DNA from: a bacterium
Lineage (GTDB): Bacteria > Electryoneota > RPQS01
Direction of reading: 5' to 3'
Assembly: GCA_016702305.1 (NCBI GenBank)
Contig: JADJEH010000009.1
Location: 278,013-342,012, forward strand
Length of the DNA stretch: 64,000 nucleotides
The position numbers were made by a program, and so were the translations under genes. The notes beneath the pieces are model-generated. The model was given only the letters and a program-made list of their open reading frames with translations. It was not told where the DNA came from and made no database searches. The first letter of the stretch is position 1; each line of letters begins with the position of its first letter. Shown in pieces: positions 9,038-18,451 of the stretch.

Positions 9038-9945
9038 GCGTCGCGCAGCTCCCTTCCGGTCAGCTCGAGGAAGAGCATCTCGAGATTAGGTGACACGACT
9101 TCAACACGCTGCGCGCCGTGATACTCAGCCAGTTGCGCGAGCAGTACGGACAGGCCATCCTGCGCATGGGGGATGTAATCCACACGCATGCCGGAGCGCC
9201 GCAGTTCCGCACCGGGCAAAGTTGGAATTGACTCATTTTCGCTGCGCAGAATCAGGCGCACGAAGCGCGGGGTCTTGACGAGCTGGACGAGCTCCGTAAG
9301 CGATCCGAGTCCGAGCAGCTTGCCATGGTCAACGATGGCGATTGTACGGCACAACCGTTCAGCCTCTTCCATGTAGTGCGTGGTATAGAGAATCGTGATG
9401 CCGGCCTGATGCAATTCTTCGAGCAGGTCAAAGATGCTGGCGCGGGACTGAGGGTCCACTCCGACTGTGGGTTCATCCAGCAGCAACAGGCGCGGTTCGG
9501 CGAGCAGCGCGACGCCGAGATTCAAACGGCGCTTCATGCCGCCGGAGAATGTGCTGACGCGGGACTTGGCGCGGTCGGCGAGTCCAATTCGGCCCAGCAC
9601 GTGCTCGACGCGGGCGTCAAGGTCACGGCCCGTGATGCCGCGCAGTTTACCGAACAGTTCGAGATTCCCTCGCGCGGTCAGCATGTCATAGAGCGCGATG
9701 TCCTGCGGCACGACGCCAAGCGCGAACGGTATTTGCCAGCGTTCGAGCTTGCTGCCGAGGATGCGCAACTCCCCGCTGTCGGGTTCAAGCAGACCGCATA
9801 TTGTCCGCATCAGCGTGGTTTTGCCGGCGCCGTTCGGACCCAGCAAGCCGAAGAAATCACCTTGCTGAATGCTCAGTGAAACATCGTCAAGCGCGCGGAC
9901 GGCGCCAAAGGACTTGCTGACATTGCGTGCTTCAAGGGCCATCAT
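9034..9945 (-). CDS. ABC transporter ATP-binding protein
   Basis: A 303-residue ABC ATPase of the CcmA/DrrA type. Walker A is GPNGAGKTT (~35-43), the signature is FSGGMKRR, Walker B is LLLLDEPTVGVD, and the H-loop region reads TTHYMEEAERLC. The ~80 residues after the ATPase core form the extra C-terminal domain of DrrA-like exporters. It pairs with the overlapping permease and powers export across the inner membrane. It begins 2 bases after the stop of the upstream HerA-like gene. If the permease is truly broken, this ATPase may be orphaned. Confidence 0.95.
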   Translation of the reverse strand: MMALEARNVSKSFGAVRALDDVSLSIQQGDFFGLLGPNGAGKTTLMRTICGLLEPDSGELRILGSKLERWQIPFALGVVPQDIALYDMLTARGNLELFGKLRGITGRDLDARVEHVLGRIGLADRAKSRVSTFSGGMKRRLNLGVALLAEPRLLLLDEPTVGVDPQSRASIFDLLEELHQAGITILYTTHYMEEAERLCRTIAIVDHGKLLGLGSLTELVQLVKTPRFVRLILRSENESIPTLPGAELRRSGMRVDYIPHAQDGLSVLLAQLAEYHGAQRVEVVSPNLEMLFLELTGRELRDA

Positions 9946-9947
9946 AT

Positions 9948-11393
9948 TTAGCGTCGTTTCCCTCCGAGTAGTCCTCCGAGAATTCCGCGTATCAACGAGC
10001 GTCCGGCTTGCGACGCGGCCGCACGGGCGGCCGATTTCATCACGGCAGTCATCATGTCATCGGGCTGCCGCGCGGACGGCTTGGCCCGGCGCAGTTCTTC
10101 AGCCGGCGGCGACGCAGCGGACTGCTCGGCTTTGCCCTTGAGCATTTCGTAAGCTGACTCGCGGTCAACACTCTTCTCATACACGCCCGCCACGATGCTC
10201 GATTGCATGATCGCCAGAAGCTCTTGCGATTCCAGCGGACCGATGCGCGAGAATGGCGGGGCAATCATGACGCGCTCAGCGGGCTGCGGCGTGCCCTGTT
10301 CGTCGAGGAAGCTGATAACCGCTTCTCCGATGCCGAGTTCAGGGATAGCTTTCTCCAGATCGAGACCGGGATTGGCACGGAAGGTCTCGGCGGCGGCCTT
10401 GAGTTTCTTCTGTTCGGCGGGCGTGAAGGCGCGCAAAGCGTGCTGCACGCGGTTGGAGAGTTGCGTCAGCACTTTTTCAGGGACATCCAACGGATGTTGC
10501 GTCACGAAAAAGACGCCGACGCCTTTCGAGCGTATGAGTCGCACAACCTGCTCGATCTTTTCGAGCAGCGCGGGCGGCGCATCATCGAACAGGAGATGCG
10601 CCTCATCGAAGAAGAAGACGAGTTTAGGTTTGTCCACGTCGCCGACTTCGGGCAATTGCTCGAACAGCTCGGACAGCATCCACAACAGAAACGTCGCGTA
10701 CACTTTGGGCGAACGAATCAACTGGTCGGCGTGCAATATGTTGATCATGCCGCGACCGTTCTGGTCCGTTTGGAGCAAGTCGCCGAGATCGAAAGCCGGT
10801 TCACCGAAGAACTGCTCACCACCTTGCTCGTCGAGAGCCAGCAGTGCGCGCTGGATGGCACCGATGCTCGCCGGGGAGACGTTGCCGTATTCGGTAGTCA
10901 GGTCTTTGCGAATGTCGCCGACATGCGCCAGCATGGCGCGCAGGTCCTTCAAGTCGAGCAGTAACAGCCCTTCATCGTCCGCGTAGCTGAACATGATTTG
11001 CAGTACCCCGGCCTGCGTCTCGTTGAGATTGAGCAGGCGCGCCAGCAGAAGCGGTCCCATTTCGGAGACCGTTGTGCGAATCGGATGACCTTTTTGTCCG
11101 AATACATCCCAGAAGATGCAGCTGTTGGCGGCGAAGGTGTGATCGGTCAGGCCGAGTTTCGTCAGCCTGGCGGTAAATTTCTCGGATGGAGTTCCAGCAA
11201 CGGCCAGGCCAGAGAGGTCGCCTTTTACGTCAGCGGCAAAGACGGGAATGCCCTCCGCTGCGAGGCGTTCGGCGATGACTTGCAACGTGACCGTTTTGCC
11301 GGTACCCGTGGCACCGGTTACCAATCCATGACGATTCAGCAGCTTGGGCAGGGCGGTAATAGCGCGGCCGTCGGCGTAGGCGAGAGGGAGCAT
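9948..11393 (-). CDS. HerA/YjgR-type ATPase (DUF853 family)
   Basis: A 481-residue P-loop ATPase. The N-terminus has NRHGLVTGATGTGKTVTLQ with Walker A GATGTGKT, followed by VFAADVKGDLSGLA. Walker B is KLVFFFDEAHLLF, and an FFVTQHP sensor motif follows. This order and spacing match the YjgR/DUF853 branch of the FtsK-HerA superfamily. The C-terminal tail is low in complexity and ends in basic GGLLGGKRR. The family's cellular role is not settled; pumping of DNA or another polymer is suggested by homology only. No convincing ribosome binding site is seen before the ATG at 11393. Confidence 0.88.
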   Translation of the reverse strand: MLPLAYADGRAITALPKLLNRHGLVTGATGTGKTVTLQVIAERLAAEGIPVFAADVKGDLSGLAVAGTPSEKFTARLTKLGLTDHTFAANSCIFWDVFGQKGHPIRTTVSEMGPLLLARLLNLNETQAGVLQIMFSYADDEGLLLLDLKDLRAMLAHVGDIRKDLTTEYGNVSPASIGAIQRALLALDEQGGEQFFGEPAFDLGDLLQTDQNGRGMINILHADQLIRSPKVYATFLLWMLSELFEQLPEVGDVDKPKLVFFFDEAHLLFDDAPPALLEKIEQVVRLIRSKGVGVFFVTQHPLDVPEKVLTQLSNRVQHALRAFTPAEQKKLKAAAETFRANPGLDLEKAIPELGIGEAVISFLDEQGTPQPAERVMIAPPFSRIGPLESQELLAIMQSSIVAGVYEKSVDRESAYEMLKGKAEQSAASPPAEELRRAKPSARQPDDMMTAVMKSAARAAASQAGRSLIRGILGGLLGGKRR

Positions 11394-11448
11394 CGGCGAC
11401 TAAGACTAAAATGAGTTTGCGTGATAGAGAAGCCCGACAGCGGGGCAA

Positions 11449-12561
11449 TTATTCGTCGTCGCCGTCCGCGCCGCCAGCGGGAATGCTGGTGCCGCCGCGG
11501 AGATTAGATTCCCAGAGTTTTTCGCCCATGCGGTTTATGTAGCCCCAATTGCCGTTGGGCCATGCGACGCGGGCGATACCGTGTGTGAAGGCGTCGCCGA
11601 AATTGTGTTCGACGTTAATGAGTAGCTTGCCTGCCGTATCAATATACCCCCAGCCGTTGCCGACGCGCACGGCAGCGAGTCCCTCGCTGAAGTCAAAGGC
11701 CGCGTCGAAAGTTGCCGGGATGACGATCTTACCAGTGTAATCCATGAAACCGGTCTTGTCGTTGAGCGCGAAGCGGGTTAAACCATCGGACGGTGTTTTT
11801 AGGTACGTGACCTGGGCACGGAAGACCACATCACCCTTGCGGTTGACCATGGCGTAGTCCACATTGGGCTGCAAACCGATTCGCACGACACTCTGGCCGT
11901 TGACGAACTTGTCCGACCAGACAAACTTGGGTTCGATGGCCCAGTTGCCGTGGTTATCAATGAAGCCCCACTTATCACCAATTGAAGCGGCGGCCATCCC
12001 TTCCGCGAACGGGTGCACATTGTCGAATTTGTGCGGAATGACCAGCTTGCCGGTTTTGTCAATGAACCCGAATTTTTTAGCCGAGTCGGGTACGGCGGCC
12101 AGGCCGTCGGAAAAGGCCTGTGCCAATTTGCTGTACTGCGGCGGGACGATCATGTTACCGCCGCGGTCCACGTAACCGTACTTGCCTTTCACGCGGACGG
12201 CGGCCATGCCCTCAGAGAAGCGCCGCGCTTTTTCGAATTGCGGCTGAATGACTATCCGGCCCATGTTGTCAAGGTAACCCCATTGACCATTGAGGCGGAC
12301 CCGCGACATGCCATCCCACATGAAATCCGCCGATTCGAACTGGGATGCGACAATCTTCTGCCCGAGAGAGTCCATAAATCCATGATGACCAAGGCTGTCC
12401 TGAACCGGATAGAGCATGGAGCCCGCCGGCTGCATCAAGGGCTGTTGGACGCTGGTCGTCGGCGTTTCCGACTTGCTGCTCGGGGGAGGTTCGGCCTTGC
12501 GTTGGCAGCCGATGACGAGGACCAGAAGGGTCAGCAGGCTACCGAGAATTCGCAAAATCAT
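11449..12561 (-). CDS. WG-repeat lipoprotein
   Basis: A 370-residue lipoprotein: a short basic N-terminus, hydrophobic stretch and lipobox VIGC at about residue 19, then a Ser/Pro-rich linker. The rest is about eight WG (KWG) beta repeats of ~40 residues with motifs such as WGYLDNMGRIVIQPQFEKA and FSEGLAAVRVGNGWGYID. WG repeats are thought to mediate protein contacts. It lies on the same strand as the HerA-like and ABC genes, 55 bases upstream of the former. Envelope location is inferred from the lipobox. Confidence 0.88.
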   Translation of the reverse strand: MILRILGSLLTLLVLVIGCQRKAEPPPSSKSETPTTSVQQPLMQPAGSMLYPVQDSLGHHGFMDSLGQKIVASQFESADFMWDGMSRVRLNGQWGYLDNMGRIVIQPQFEKARRFSEGMAAVRVKGKYGYVDRGGNMIVPPQYSKLAQAFSDGLAAVPDSAKKFGFIDKTGKLVIPHKFDNVHPFAEGMAAASIGDKWGFIDNHGNWAIEPKFVWSDKFVNGQSVVRIGLQPNVDYAMVNRKGDVVFRAQVTYLKTPSDGLTRFALNDKTGFMDYTGKIVIPATFDAAFDFSEGLAAVRVGNGWGYIDTAGKLLINVEHNFGDAFTHGIARVAWPNGNWGYINRMGEKLWESNLRGGTSIPAGGADGDDE

Positions 12562-12895
12562 TGTAAACTATCTACTTTCGGGCTTTGGGTGATGATGAAT
12601 GGGTAGAATGTAGCCAGAAATCACTACAGATGTCAAGGCACCAGATTGGATCCCGCCAGACTCTACGAAAATGGGCCAAATTTCGACAAACCTCTCAAGA
12701 ATACCAGTGAAGTGGTCAAATTTATGGGTCAGAAGTGTATTATATTGTTTATATGTAGTTTAAATGATGCATACTTAGTAGGGTTTGTCCCGTAAATTAT
12801 TTGGATCGGGGAACCGAAAGAAGTAATCGATGTCGCTTTGCGTTATATTGTACATGCATGGTAAGGTACGTTATGACATTTTTCAGGAGAGTGCT
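12562..12895. other. Divergent intergenic region without a gene
   Basis: 334 bases between the WG-repeat lipoprotein (minus) and the GEVED protein (plus). It is A+T-rich around 12720-12800 and should hold promoters for both directions, but no clear -35/-10 pair or operator stands out. The plus-strand frame opens earlier, at 12830, but that extension lacks signal-peptide character. Confidence 0.5.
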
Positions 12896-14932
12896 ATGAA
12901 GAAATTGATTTTGATGTGGGTCGCCCTCGCTGCCTGTAGCTTGGTTGCTCTGGCATCCGAAGGGACCGTAGAGACATTTGACAAGCTGCAAGCGACCGAT
13001 CAGACGCCCGCCTCGAATGGCCGCGACCAGCAGTCGAGCTTGGACGATCCGCCTGTTACGTTGCGCGTGATCACCGTACCGGTGACGGCGGGCATCGGTG
13101 TTTCGATTGCAGCGGACTGCCGCGGCGATCTGTACTACACGAACTACTTCGGTGGGGTTCTGTACCAGATGGACGCGCTCGGGAACCTGATTGCGTCCAA
13201 CACGATTGTGGACGCCTCGGGTAACCAGATTCTTGTGGATGAAATTGGCTGGGACGAAGGCCGCCAGGTATTCTGGGGCGGCGGCACCAACACCGACATC
13301 ATTTGGACGGTGGACCGCAACGGTCTGGCGACCTATCAGTTTGTCGGCATGGGCGGCGGCCTGACCGACGGTTGCGATTACGACGCGACGGACGGTACGA
13401 TCTGGCATTCGACCGACGTTAGCTCCGAGATTTACCACTTCACCACGGCGGGTCTGCTGTTGAACACGCTGACCCTGCTGGACGAGAACGGCAATCCGGA
13501 AGGCACGATCTCGGGCGTTGAAATGGGCGCGGGCAACACGATTTGGGCCGGCAACAGCCCGATTGACGACGTTCGCCGTTGCGACAAGACGACCGGCGCA
13601 TTCGTCAGCCGCTTTGACGCAGGCCAGGTGCGCTGCGAAGGTATGGAGTGCGACGCGATCACGTTCGCGCCGAATTACGCGTTGTGGGTGAAGGACGCCT
13701 ACAACAATACGGTGACGGCCTTCCAGATTGACTCGGGCTCGTGCGTTTGCGCGGAGCTGCCCGATACGTGCCAATTCCCGTACTCGGAAGTTGACCATGG
13801 CGATCTGTCGGCGTGCAACTATCCGACCCTGACCAACAACCCCGCTCATGGTCTTTCGGGTATCGCGTGGTTGGGCGAAGAGGTTGACGGCGAACTTGCG
13901 CCGGAATATCTGAACGCGGATCAGTTGCCGGAAGATGACGGTGTGTATTTCGTTAGCCTGCCTTGGAACCCGTGCGAAACGGAGTCGCTGTTTGTGACCG
14001 TTACGGGCGGTTCGGAATATGATCGTTACGAAGCGTGCGGTGGCCGTCTGTACTTGAATGCTTGGAAAGACGGCAATCTTGACGGCGACTTCTGTGACGA
14101 GATTGAGTGTAATATTGGCATGGCTCCCGCAAGCGAGTGGATTCTGCGCGACGTTTTGGTCACGCCGGGCACGGCGCTTTATTCGGTGTTGGATCCGGGC
14201 GTGCTGACGATGGGCGCTTATGACGGCGTTTTCCGTTTCCGTCTGACGTCCACGCCGGTGGGCCGTTACGGCTTCGGTCTGGCGACGTCGTTGGCGTGCA
14301 CGGACCAGTGCGGCACGTTTGCCTTTGACTTCCTTGGTGAAGTCGAAGACTACATCATTGCCGACGGTCAGTTGGATGTTGCGCTGTCGAGCTTTGATCT
14401 GGTTCCGGGCGATTCGCGCGTGACGATGAACTTCGTGACGGCGAGCGAGACGGACAACCATCACTTCGTCGTGCTGCGCGACGGCCAGCCGATGGCGCAG
14501 ATTGCCACGCAAGGCAACGCGGCGTCGGGCCACAGCTATACGTGGACGGACGAAGGCTTGACCAACGGCGTGGCCTACACGTATCAGTTGGCGGCAGTTA
14601 GCCTGGGCGGTGCTCAGGAAGTGCTGGCGACTGAAGCCGTGACTCCGAGCGCGACGGCCGGTGTTGTGGGTGAATACACCTTGCACCAGAACTACCCGAA
14701 CCCGTTCAACCCGACGACGACGCTGCGCTTTGACCTCCTCGAGGCCGGCCACACGACGTTGAAGGTCTTTAACGTTCAGGGTCAGGAAGTTGCGACGCTG
14801 ATCAACAGTCTGCAGACCGCAGGCGCGCATACGGTGACCTTTGATGCGACGGGCCTGCCGTCGGGTATGTATGTGGCTCAGATTGAAGTGAATGGTTTCT
14901 CGGCGCAACAGAAGATGATGCTGCTGAAGTAA
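12896..14932 (+). CDS. Secreted GEVED-domain protein with T9SS-type sorting domain
   Basis: Starting at the ATG at 12896, which follows AGGAGAG, the product is 678 residues with a clean signal peptide (MKKLILMWVALAACSLVALA). The first half (~residues 30-300) has propeller-like strands such as DGTIWHSTDVSSEIYHF and AGNTIWAGNSPIDDVRR. Around residues 370-520 is a segment rich in Asp and Cys that ends in the GEVEDY motif which names the GEVED domain. The final ~85 residues contain YPNPFNPTT and end in GMYVAQIEVNGFSAQQKMMLLK, the sorting signal. It is probably surface-attached or released; ligand unknown. Confidence 0.85.
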   Translation: MKKLILMWVALAACSLVALASEGTVETFDKLQATDQTPASNGRDQQSSLDDPPVTLRVITVPVTAGIGVSIAADCRGDLYYTNYFGGVLYQMDALGNLIASNTIVDASGNQILVDEIGWDEGRQVFWGGGTNTDIIWTVDRNGLATYQFVGMGGGLTDGCDYDATDGTIWHSTDVSSEIYHFTTAGLLLNTLTLLDENGNPEGTISGVEMGAGNTIWAGNSPIDDVRRCDKTTGAFVSRFDAGQVRCEGMECDAITFAPNYALWVKDAYNNTVTAFQIDSGSCVCAELPDTCQFPYSEVDHGDLSACNYPTLTNNPAHGLSGIAWLGEEVDGELAPEYLNADQLPEDDGVYFVSLPWNPCETESLFVTVTGGSEYDRYEACGGRLYLNAWKDGNLDGDFCDEIECNIGMAPASEWILRDVLVTPGTALYSVLDPGVLTMGAYDGVFRFRLTSTPVGRYGFGLATSLACTDQCGTFAFDFLGEVEDYIIADGQLDVALSSFDLVPGDSRVTMNFVTASETDNHHFVVLRDGQPMAQIATQGNAASGHSYTWTDEGLTNGVAYTYQLAAVSLGGAQEVLATEAVTPSATAGVVGEYTLHQNYPNPFNPTTTLRFDLLEAGHTTLKVFNVQGQEVATLINSLQTAGAHTVTFDATGLPSGMYVAQIEVNGFSAQQKMMLLK

Positions 14933-14957
14933 CTCGTCACCAAATTTCGTTTGGAAG

Positions 14958-14987
14958 CTGTGGGGCGGCCGTTTGGCCGCCCCACAG
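14958..14987 (+). terminator. Hairpin terminator after the GEVED protein gene
   Basis: CTGTGGGGCGGCC and its exact complement form a 13-base-pair stem around a GTTT loop. The T tract behind it is weak (TTGTCTC), so termination may be partial. Confidence 0.65.
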
Positions 14988-15163
14988 TTGTCTCTGAACC
15001 ACCTGACAAAGGAGTCAAACGGGGTTTGGACGCCGGTATTTCGTGGCGCACGATCATGTGTGCGCCGACGACGCTGTACTCTAAAGTGCGGCTGTACGGA
15101 CCGTCGCCTTCGCTGACGATGACACAAACGAAAGCGGGCGGCCCATGGGGTCGCCCGCGGCTC

Positions 15164-15199
15164 ATGACAAACCCCGTCTATTTAGGCGGGGTTTGTCAT
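15164..15199. terminator. Strong hairpin between convergent genes
   Basis: ATGACAAACCCCG at 15164-15176 is the exact complement of 15187-15199, a 13-base stem with a 10-base loop. A second GC-rich hairpin with arms GCGGGCG/CGCCCGC lies just upstream at 15134-15158. They sit between the plus-strand GEVED gene and resB on the minus strand and probably act as a transcription barrier, though no T run is present on either side. Confidence 0.55.
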
Positions 15200-15275
15200 A
15201 AACCTGATGGACACAACATGGAAAATATTGTGCCCTAGGTATAGTACCGGTAATTCTTACAATCGCAAGAGCTGT

Positions 15276-16862
15276 TTAGTAGCTTACGATTTCCGGCTGG
15301 ACGGTCATTTTAACGTCGGCTCCAGGATGCTCGGCGGCTGAGGCAAGATCGTGCTCGAACGCGCGAATCATCTTCTTACTAAACGCATAGACGCGGGTCA
15401 GCGGCTGGCCGGCAGACGGCCGTTCGACGTAAACGATGCGGTGCGTAATATAGAAGCACAGAATTAAGCCGAGACTGGCGACAATGAAGCCTAACCAGAG
15501 GAATTCCGTGCCGACGGTACGGCGAATCTCAAAGATGGTGACGATGTCCATGCGCGCCTGTCTGCCGGTGATGTCGGTAGCCTCATACTTGAGATTGCCG
15601 ACCACCGTCTGATGTCCTTCCATCGCCAGAAACGACCACATCGTCTTCTTGAAACCATTGGGGCCTTCGGCGGTGAGTTCCAGCGCGGGATTGGTGAAAT
15701 TGGCGCTGGCGGAATAGGCGTTTCGGCGTGAATCGAGCTTGAAGTCCGGCAGCAGCCGTGCGGCAGTGATCTTGACGGTGTCGCCCGGAATCATCACGCT
15801 TTCGTTTTGTTTGAGCGGCAGCCGATGCAGGACATTGCCGAGCGAATCGGACACCACAACCGTCAACTGGTCGTAGGTGGCCGTGACGCGCGGCGAGCCG
15901 GGATCGTAGGAGCTCTGGTAGAAGCGATATCCTCGATAGCGCAGGGGTGTGTTGACGGAAATCTGCTTCTCCAGCACGGGCTGCCCGTTTTCGAGAATGG
16001 TCACCGAACTGATGTACTGCTTGATATTGCCGCCGGCGTTGCGGAGATCCCAATCGTTGGAGATCTCAACGTCCTGCAAGGACACATATTCAAGCTCGCC
16101 GGTTTCGGCGCGGCGCTCGACCTTCCATGAATCGGGGCCGTCGCGTTCAATCAGTCGGCCGATCCACGCGCCTTCCGCGAGCACCCATTGGTGCGGCTGG
16201 AGAGGGTAGAATTCGACGCGGAAGCTGTCAATGCGGACATCAAACGGCACCCCCTCGGTTTGGACGATATCACCGGGATAGCCACCGTTACGAACATCGG
16301 TGCCGCCAAACGATCCGACGAGCCCGCCGATGGCGAGCAGCAAGAGGCCGACATGCGTGAGCAACGGTCCCCACAGCGCCCAGCGGCCGGATTCGCCGAC
16401 CCACACGCGTTCGGAATCGAGTCGTGTTGCGAGCGATCGTCCCAGCCGCGGAAGAAAAGTCTCAGCGGCTTCGGTCGTGGACAGATAGATCTGCGCGGAG
16501 TGTTCGTTGACGATCCGCGGATCGAGGTCGGGTTTACGGCTCCACAGCCGCCATACAATCGGCGTGCGTTCGAGGACGCAGGCAAACAGCGAAAGAGAGA
16601 GCAAAGCGATCAACCCGCGATACCACCACGAGCTAAAGGGGTTGTGCATTTCGAGCGAGCGATAGATCAACTGTCCAATGGCTGCGCCGGTACCTTCGGC
16701 GGGTTGGTCCATCCACTGGGGATCCACGAGTTCATTGCTGAACAGCGAAGCGAGTGACAGCGCGCCGAGGACAATGAGAATCCAGATGGCGAACTTCATG
16801 GTGGACAACATGGCCCACCATTTGGGCTTGCGACTGACGGGCGGCGAAGCGGAGACGGTCAT
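15276..16862 (-). CDS. resB: Cytochrome c maturation protein ResB/Ccs1
   Basis: A 528-residue membrane protein of the ResB family (system II cytochrome c biogenesis). It opens with a cytoplasmic tail and the family's first helix (MLSTMKFAIWILIVLGALSLASLFSNE), then two further helices (~residues 65-85 and 165-185), a long extracytoplasmic domain (~190-440) rich in beta strands, and a last helix LWLGFIVASLGLILCFYI. ResB with CcsA moves heme outward and attaches it to CxxCH cytochromes. It lies 22 bases after ccsA. The presence of this pair fits the many exported multiheme cytochromes in the window. Confidence 0.93.
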   Translation of the reverse strand: MTVSASPPVSRKPKWWAMLSTMKFAIWILIVLGALSLASLFSNELVDPQWMDQPAEGTGAAIGQLIYRSLEMHNPFSSWWYRGLIALLSLSLFACVLERTPIVWRLWSRKPDLDPRIVNEHSAQIYLSTTEAAETFLPRLGRSLATRLDSERVWVGESGRWALWGPLLTHVGLLLLAIGGLVGSFGGTDVRNGGYPGDIVQTEGVPFDVRIDSFRVEFYPLQPHQWVLAEGAWIGRLIERDGPDSWKVERRAETGELEYVSLQDVEISNDWDLRNAGGNIKQYISSVTILENGQPVLEKQISVNTPLRYRGYRFYQSSYDPGSPRVTATYDQLTVVVSDSLGNVLHRLPLKQNESVMIPGDTVKITAARLLPDFKLDSRRNAYSASANFTNPALELTAEGPNGFKKTMWSFLAMEGHQTVVGNLKYEATDITGRQARMDIVTIFEIRRTVGTEFLWLGFIVASLGLILCFYITHRIVYVERPSAGQPLTRVYAFSKKMIRAFEHDLASAAEHPGADVKMTVQPEIVSY

Positions 16863-16884
16863 GGGCGATATTGCGCTGCGCGCT

Positions 16885-18129
16885 TTAGTTATAGGCGTGC
16901 AAACCGCCGAAGAAGAAGTTACCGAACAGCGAGAGCATCATCATGGCGAAACCAATGAGCGAAAGCACGGCGGTGCGCGGACCGGACCAGCCGCGTTGAT
17001 AGCGGGCATGCAGGAAGGCGCTGTAGAACAGCCAGATAATCAGCGCGCCGACCTCTTTGGGGTCCCAGCTCCAGAACGAGCCCCACGCGCTTTCGGCCCA
17101 GATCGCTCCAGCGAACAGCGCACCAAGCGTATAAAGCGGATAGCCCAACGCGACCGACCGATAGTTGACTTCATCGAGCAGTCGGCCGTCCAAATGCAGT
17201 TTGCCGGCAATCGAGCCGAAGCCCAACGCCGTATGCAGCACGAAGGCGCCGACCGTTCCAAAGACGAGCGTCATCCCGAAGAACTCGAAAATGCGTAGTG
17301 GGCTGTCGGGCGTGAGCTCGGCCTGTTTGGTGCTGAGTAGGATACCAGCCGCCATTGCGCCGAGGAACAGCCCGGAGAATGCGATGGCTGCCCAATAGCG
17401 GGATTCGACGGACGGTGTGCCGCGCTTGAACATGTAGTTCCAGATGAAGCCCGCGGGAACCATGTAGATTCCCAGCAGCACGAGGATATTGCCAAAGCGC
17501 GTCGGAGCGCCGAGCAGTTGCATCGCCGACTGGTTCGCCAGTACGTCGCTGACATTACCGACGATTGCGATGATCAGCGGAATGAAGACCAATACCCGCA
17601 GCGGAATACGCCAGGAGGGCTGGAAAGTCTTCTTGGCTTCGTCCTCACTGCGCACGGCCAACAGATAGACGAACGAGACGGCCGCGGCGACCGCGAAGGC
17701 GCCTGCGCCGATGCTGGCGAGCGTCACGTGAATCATCAGCCACGAACTGCGCAGCGCGGGCATAAGCTGTTGACTCGGGTCTTTGGGCAACAGCGAGGCC
17801 GCGACCATCAGCATGATCACCACGGGCGAGATCAGGGCGCTGATCACCCAATTGCGGTAGCGCCAGGTCAGGAAGGTGAAACTGACGACGGCCATCCAAC
17901 TCATGACCGCCATGTACTCGTACATGTTGGACATGGGGAAGTGGCCGGTGTTGTTCCACCGCAGGAAGAAGGCCACCGTCTGCGGAATGAAGCCTGCGGC
18001 GAAGCAGATCGCGCCGAAGGTCGTCCAGAATTTCTTGCGCGCCGCGAGCCAGATCGTGAAAGACAGCCACCCGATCAAATATGCCCAGAACGAGAACCAG
18101 AAAAGTTGAACGTCAAGAGAGGGTGTCAT
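16885..18129 (-). CDS. ccsA: Cytochrome c maturation protein CcsA/ResC (heme handling)
   Basis: The start is taken as the ATG at 18129, after AGGTG, giving 414 residues; the longer frame to 18192 adds a non-membrane tail. It is a polytopic protein with the tryptophan-rich WWD heme-binding motif near the C-terminus (WGSFWSWDPKEVGALIIW), flanked by helices with conserved His (LHARYQRGW; WLMIHVTLASIG). This is the heme-presenting half of the system II synthase with ResB. It is the first gene of the ccsA-resB pair, separated by a 322-base gap from the cytochrome gene upstream. Confidence 0.95.
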   Translation of the reverse strand: MTPSLDVQLFWFSFWAYLIGWLSFTIWLAARKKFWTTFGAICFAAGFIPQTVAFFLRWNNTGHFPMSNMYEYMAVMSWMAVVSFTFLTWRYRNWVISALISPVVIMLMVAASLLPKDPSQQLMPALRSSWLMIHVTLASIGAGAFAVAAAVSFVYLLAVRSEDEAKKTFQPSWRIPLRVLVFIPLIIAIVGNVSDVLANQSAMQLLGAPTRFGNILVLLGIYMVPAGFIWNYMFKRGTPSVESRYWAAIAFSGLFLGAMAAGILLSTKQAELTPDSPLRIFEFFGMTLVFGTVGAFVLHTALGFGSIAGKLHLDGRLLDEVNYRSVALGYPLYTLGALFAGAIWAESAWGSFWSWDPKEVGALIIWLFYSAFLHARYQRGWSGPRTAVLSLIGFAMMMLSLFGNFFFGGLHAYN

Positions 18130-18451
18130 TGTACACCTGCTCGGTTGATGGATATGACATGAATAAAAAAGTCCGCACGCGCCGGAGCGCAAGCGGACGA
18201 CTTGTGTGCGTAGGGTAACTGCGCAAGATTGCGCGACAATATGCAGTAGCGGACAGTCATTATTCGCGCGGATGCGCTATGTGAAAGAAAGCACGAATAA
18301 TTTGGGAAATCATTCGTGCATAGTCAAGCATAATTACTGCCTATGGGTCACATTGATGCAAAATCGAGTGGAGTGTCAAAGTGACCATGTTCAGGGTTTT
18401 CATTGAATGAGACTTGCTAAGTCTTATTCGCGCCAAAAAAAGGACTCCTCC
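18130..18451. promoter_or_regulatory. Intergenic region before ccsA with inverted repeats
   Basis: A 322-base gap between the OmcS-like cytochrome stop and the ccsA start. It holds an imperfect inverted repeat at 18291-18319 (GCACGAAT ... ATTCGTGC) and a GGTCAC/GTGACC pair at 18346-18351 and 18381-18386. The latter resembles the GTCACA elements in front of hemC. It probably contains a separate promoter for ccsA-resB; no unambiguous -35/-10 pair is assigned. Confidence 0.4.

Noticed and set aside
12797..15127. 776-codon minus-strand frame opposite the GEVED gene
   Set aside because: Arg/His/Val-rich antisense shadow; the plus strand has signal peptide, domains and a ribosome binding site.
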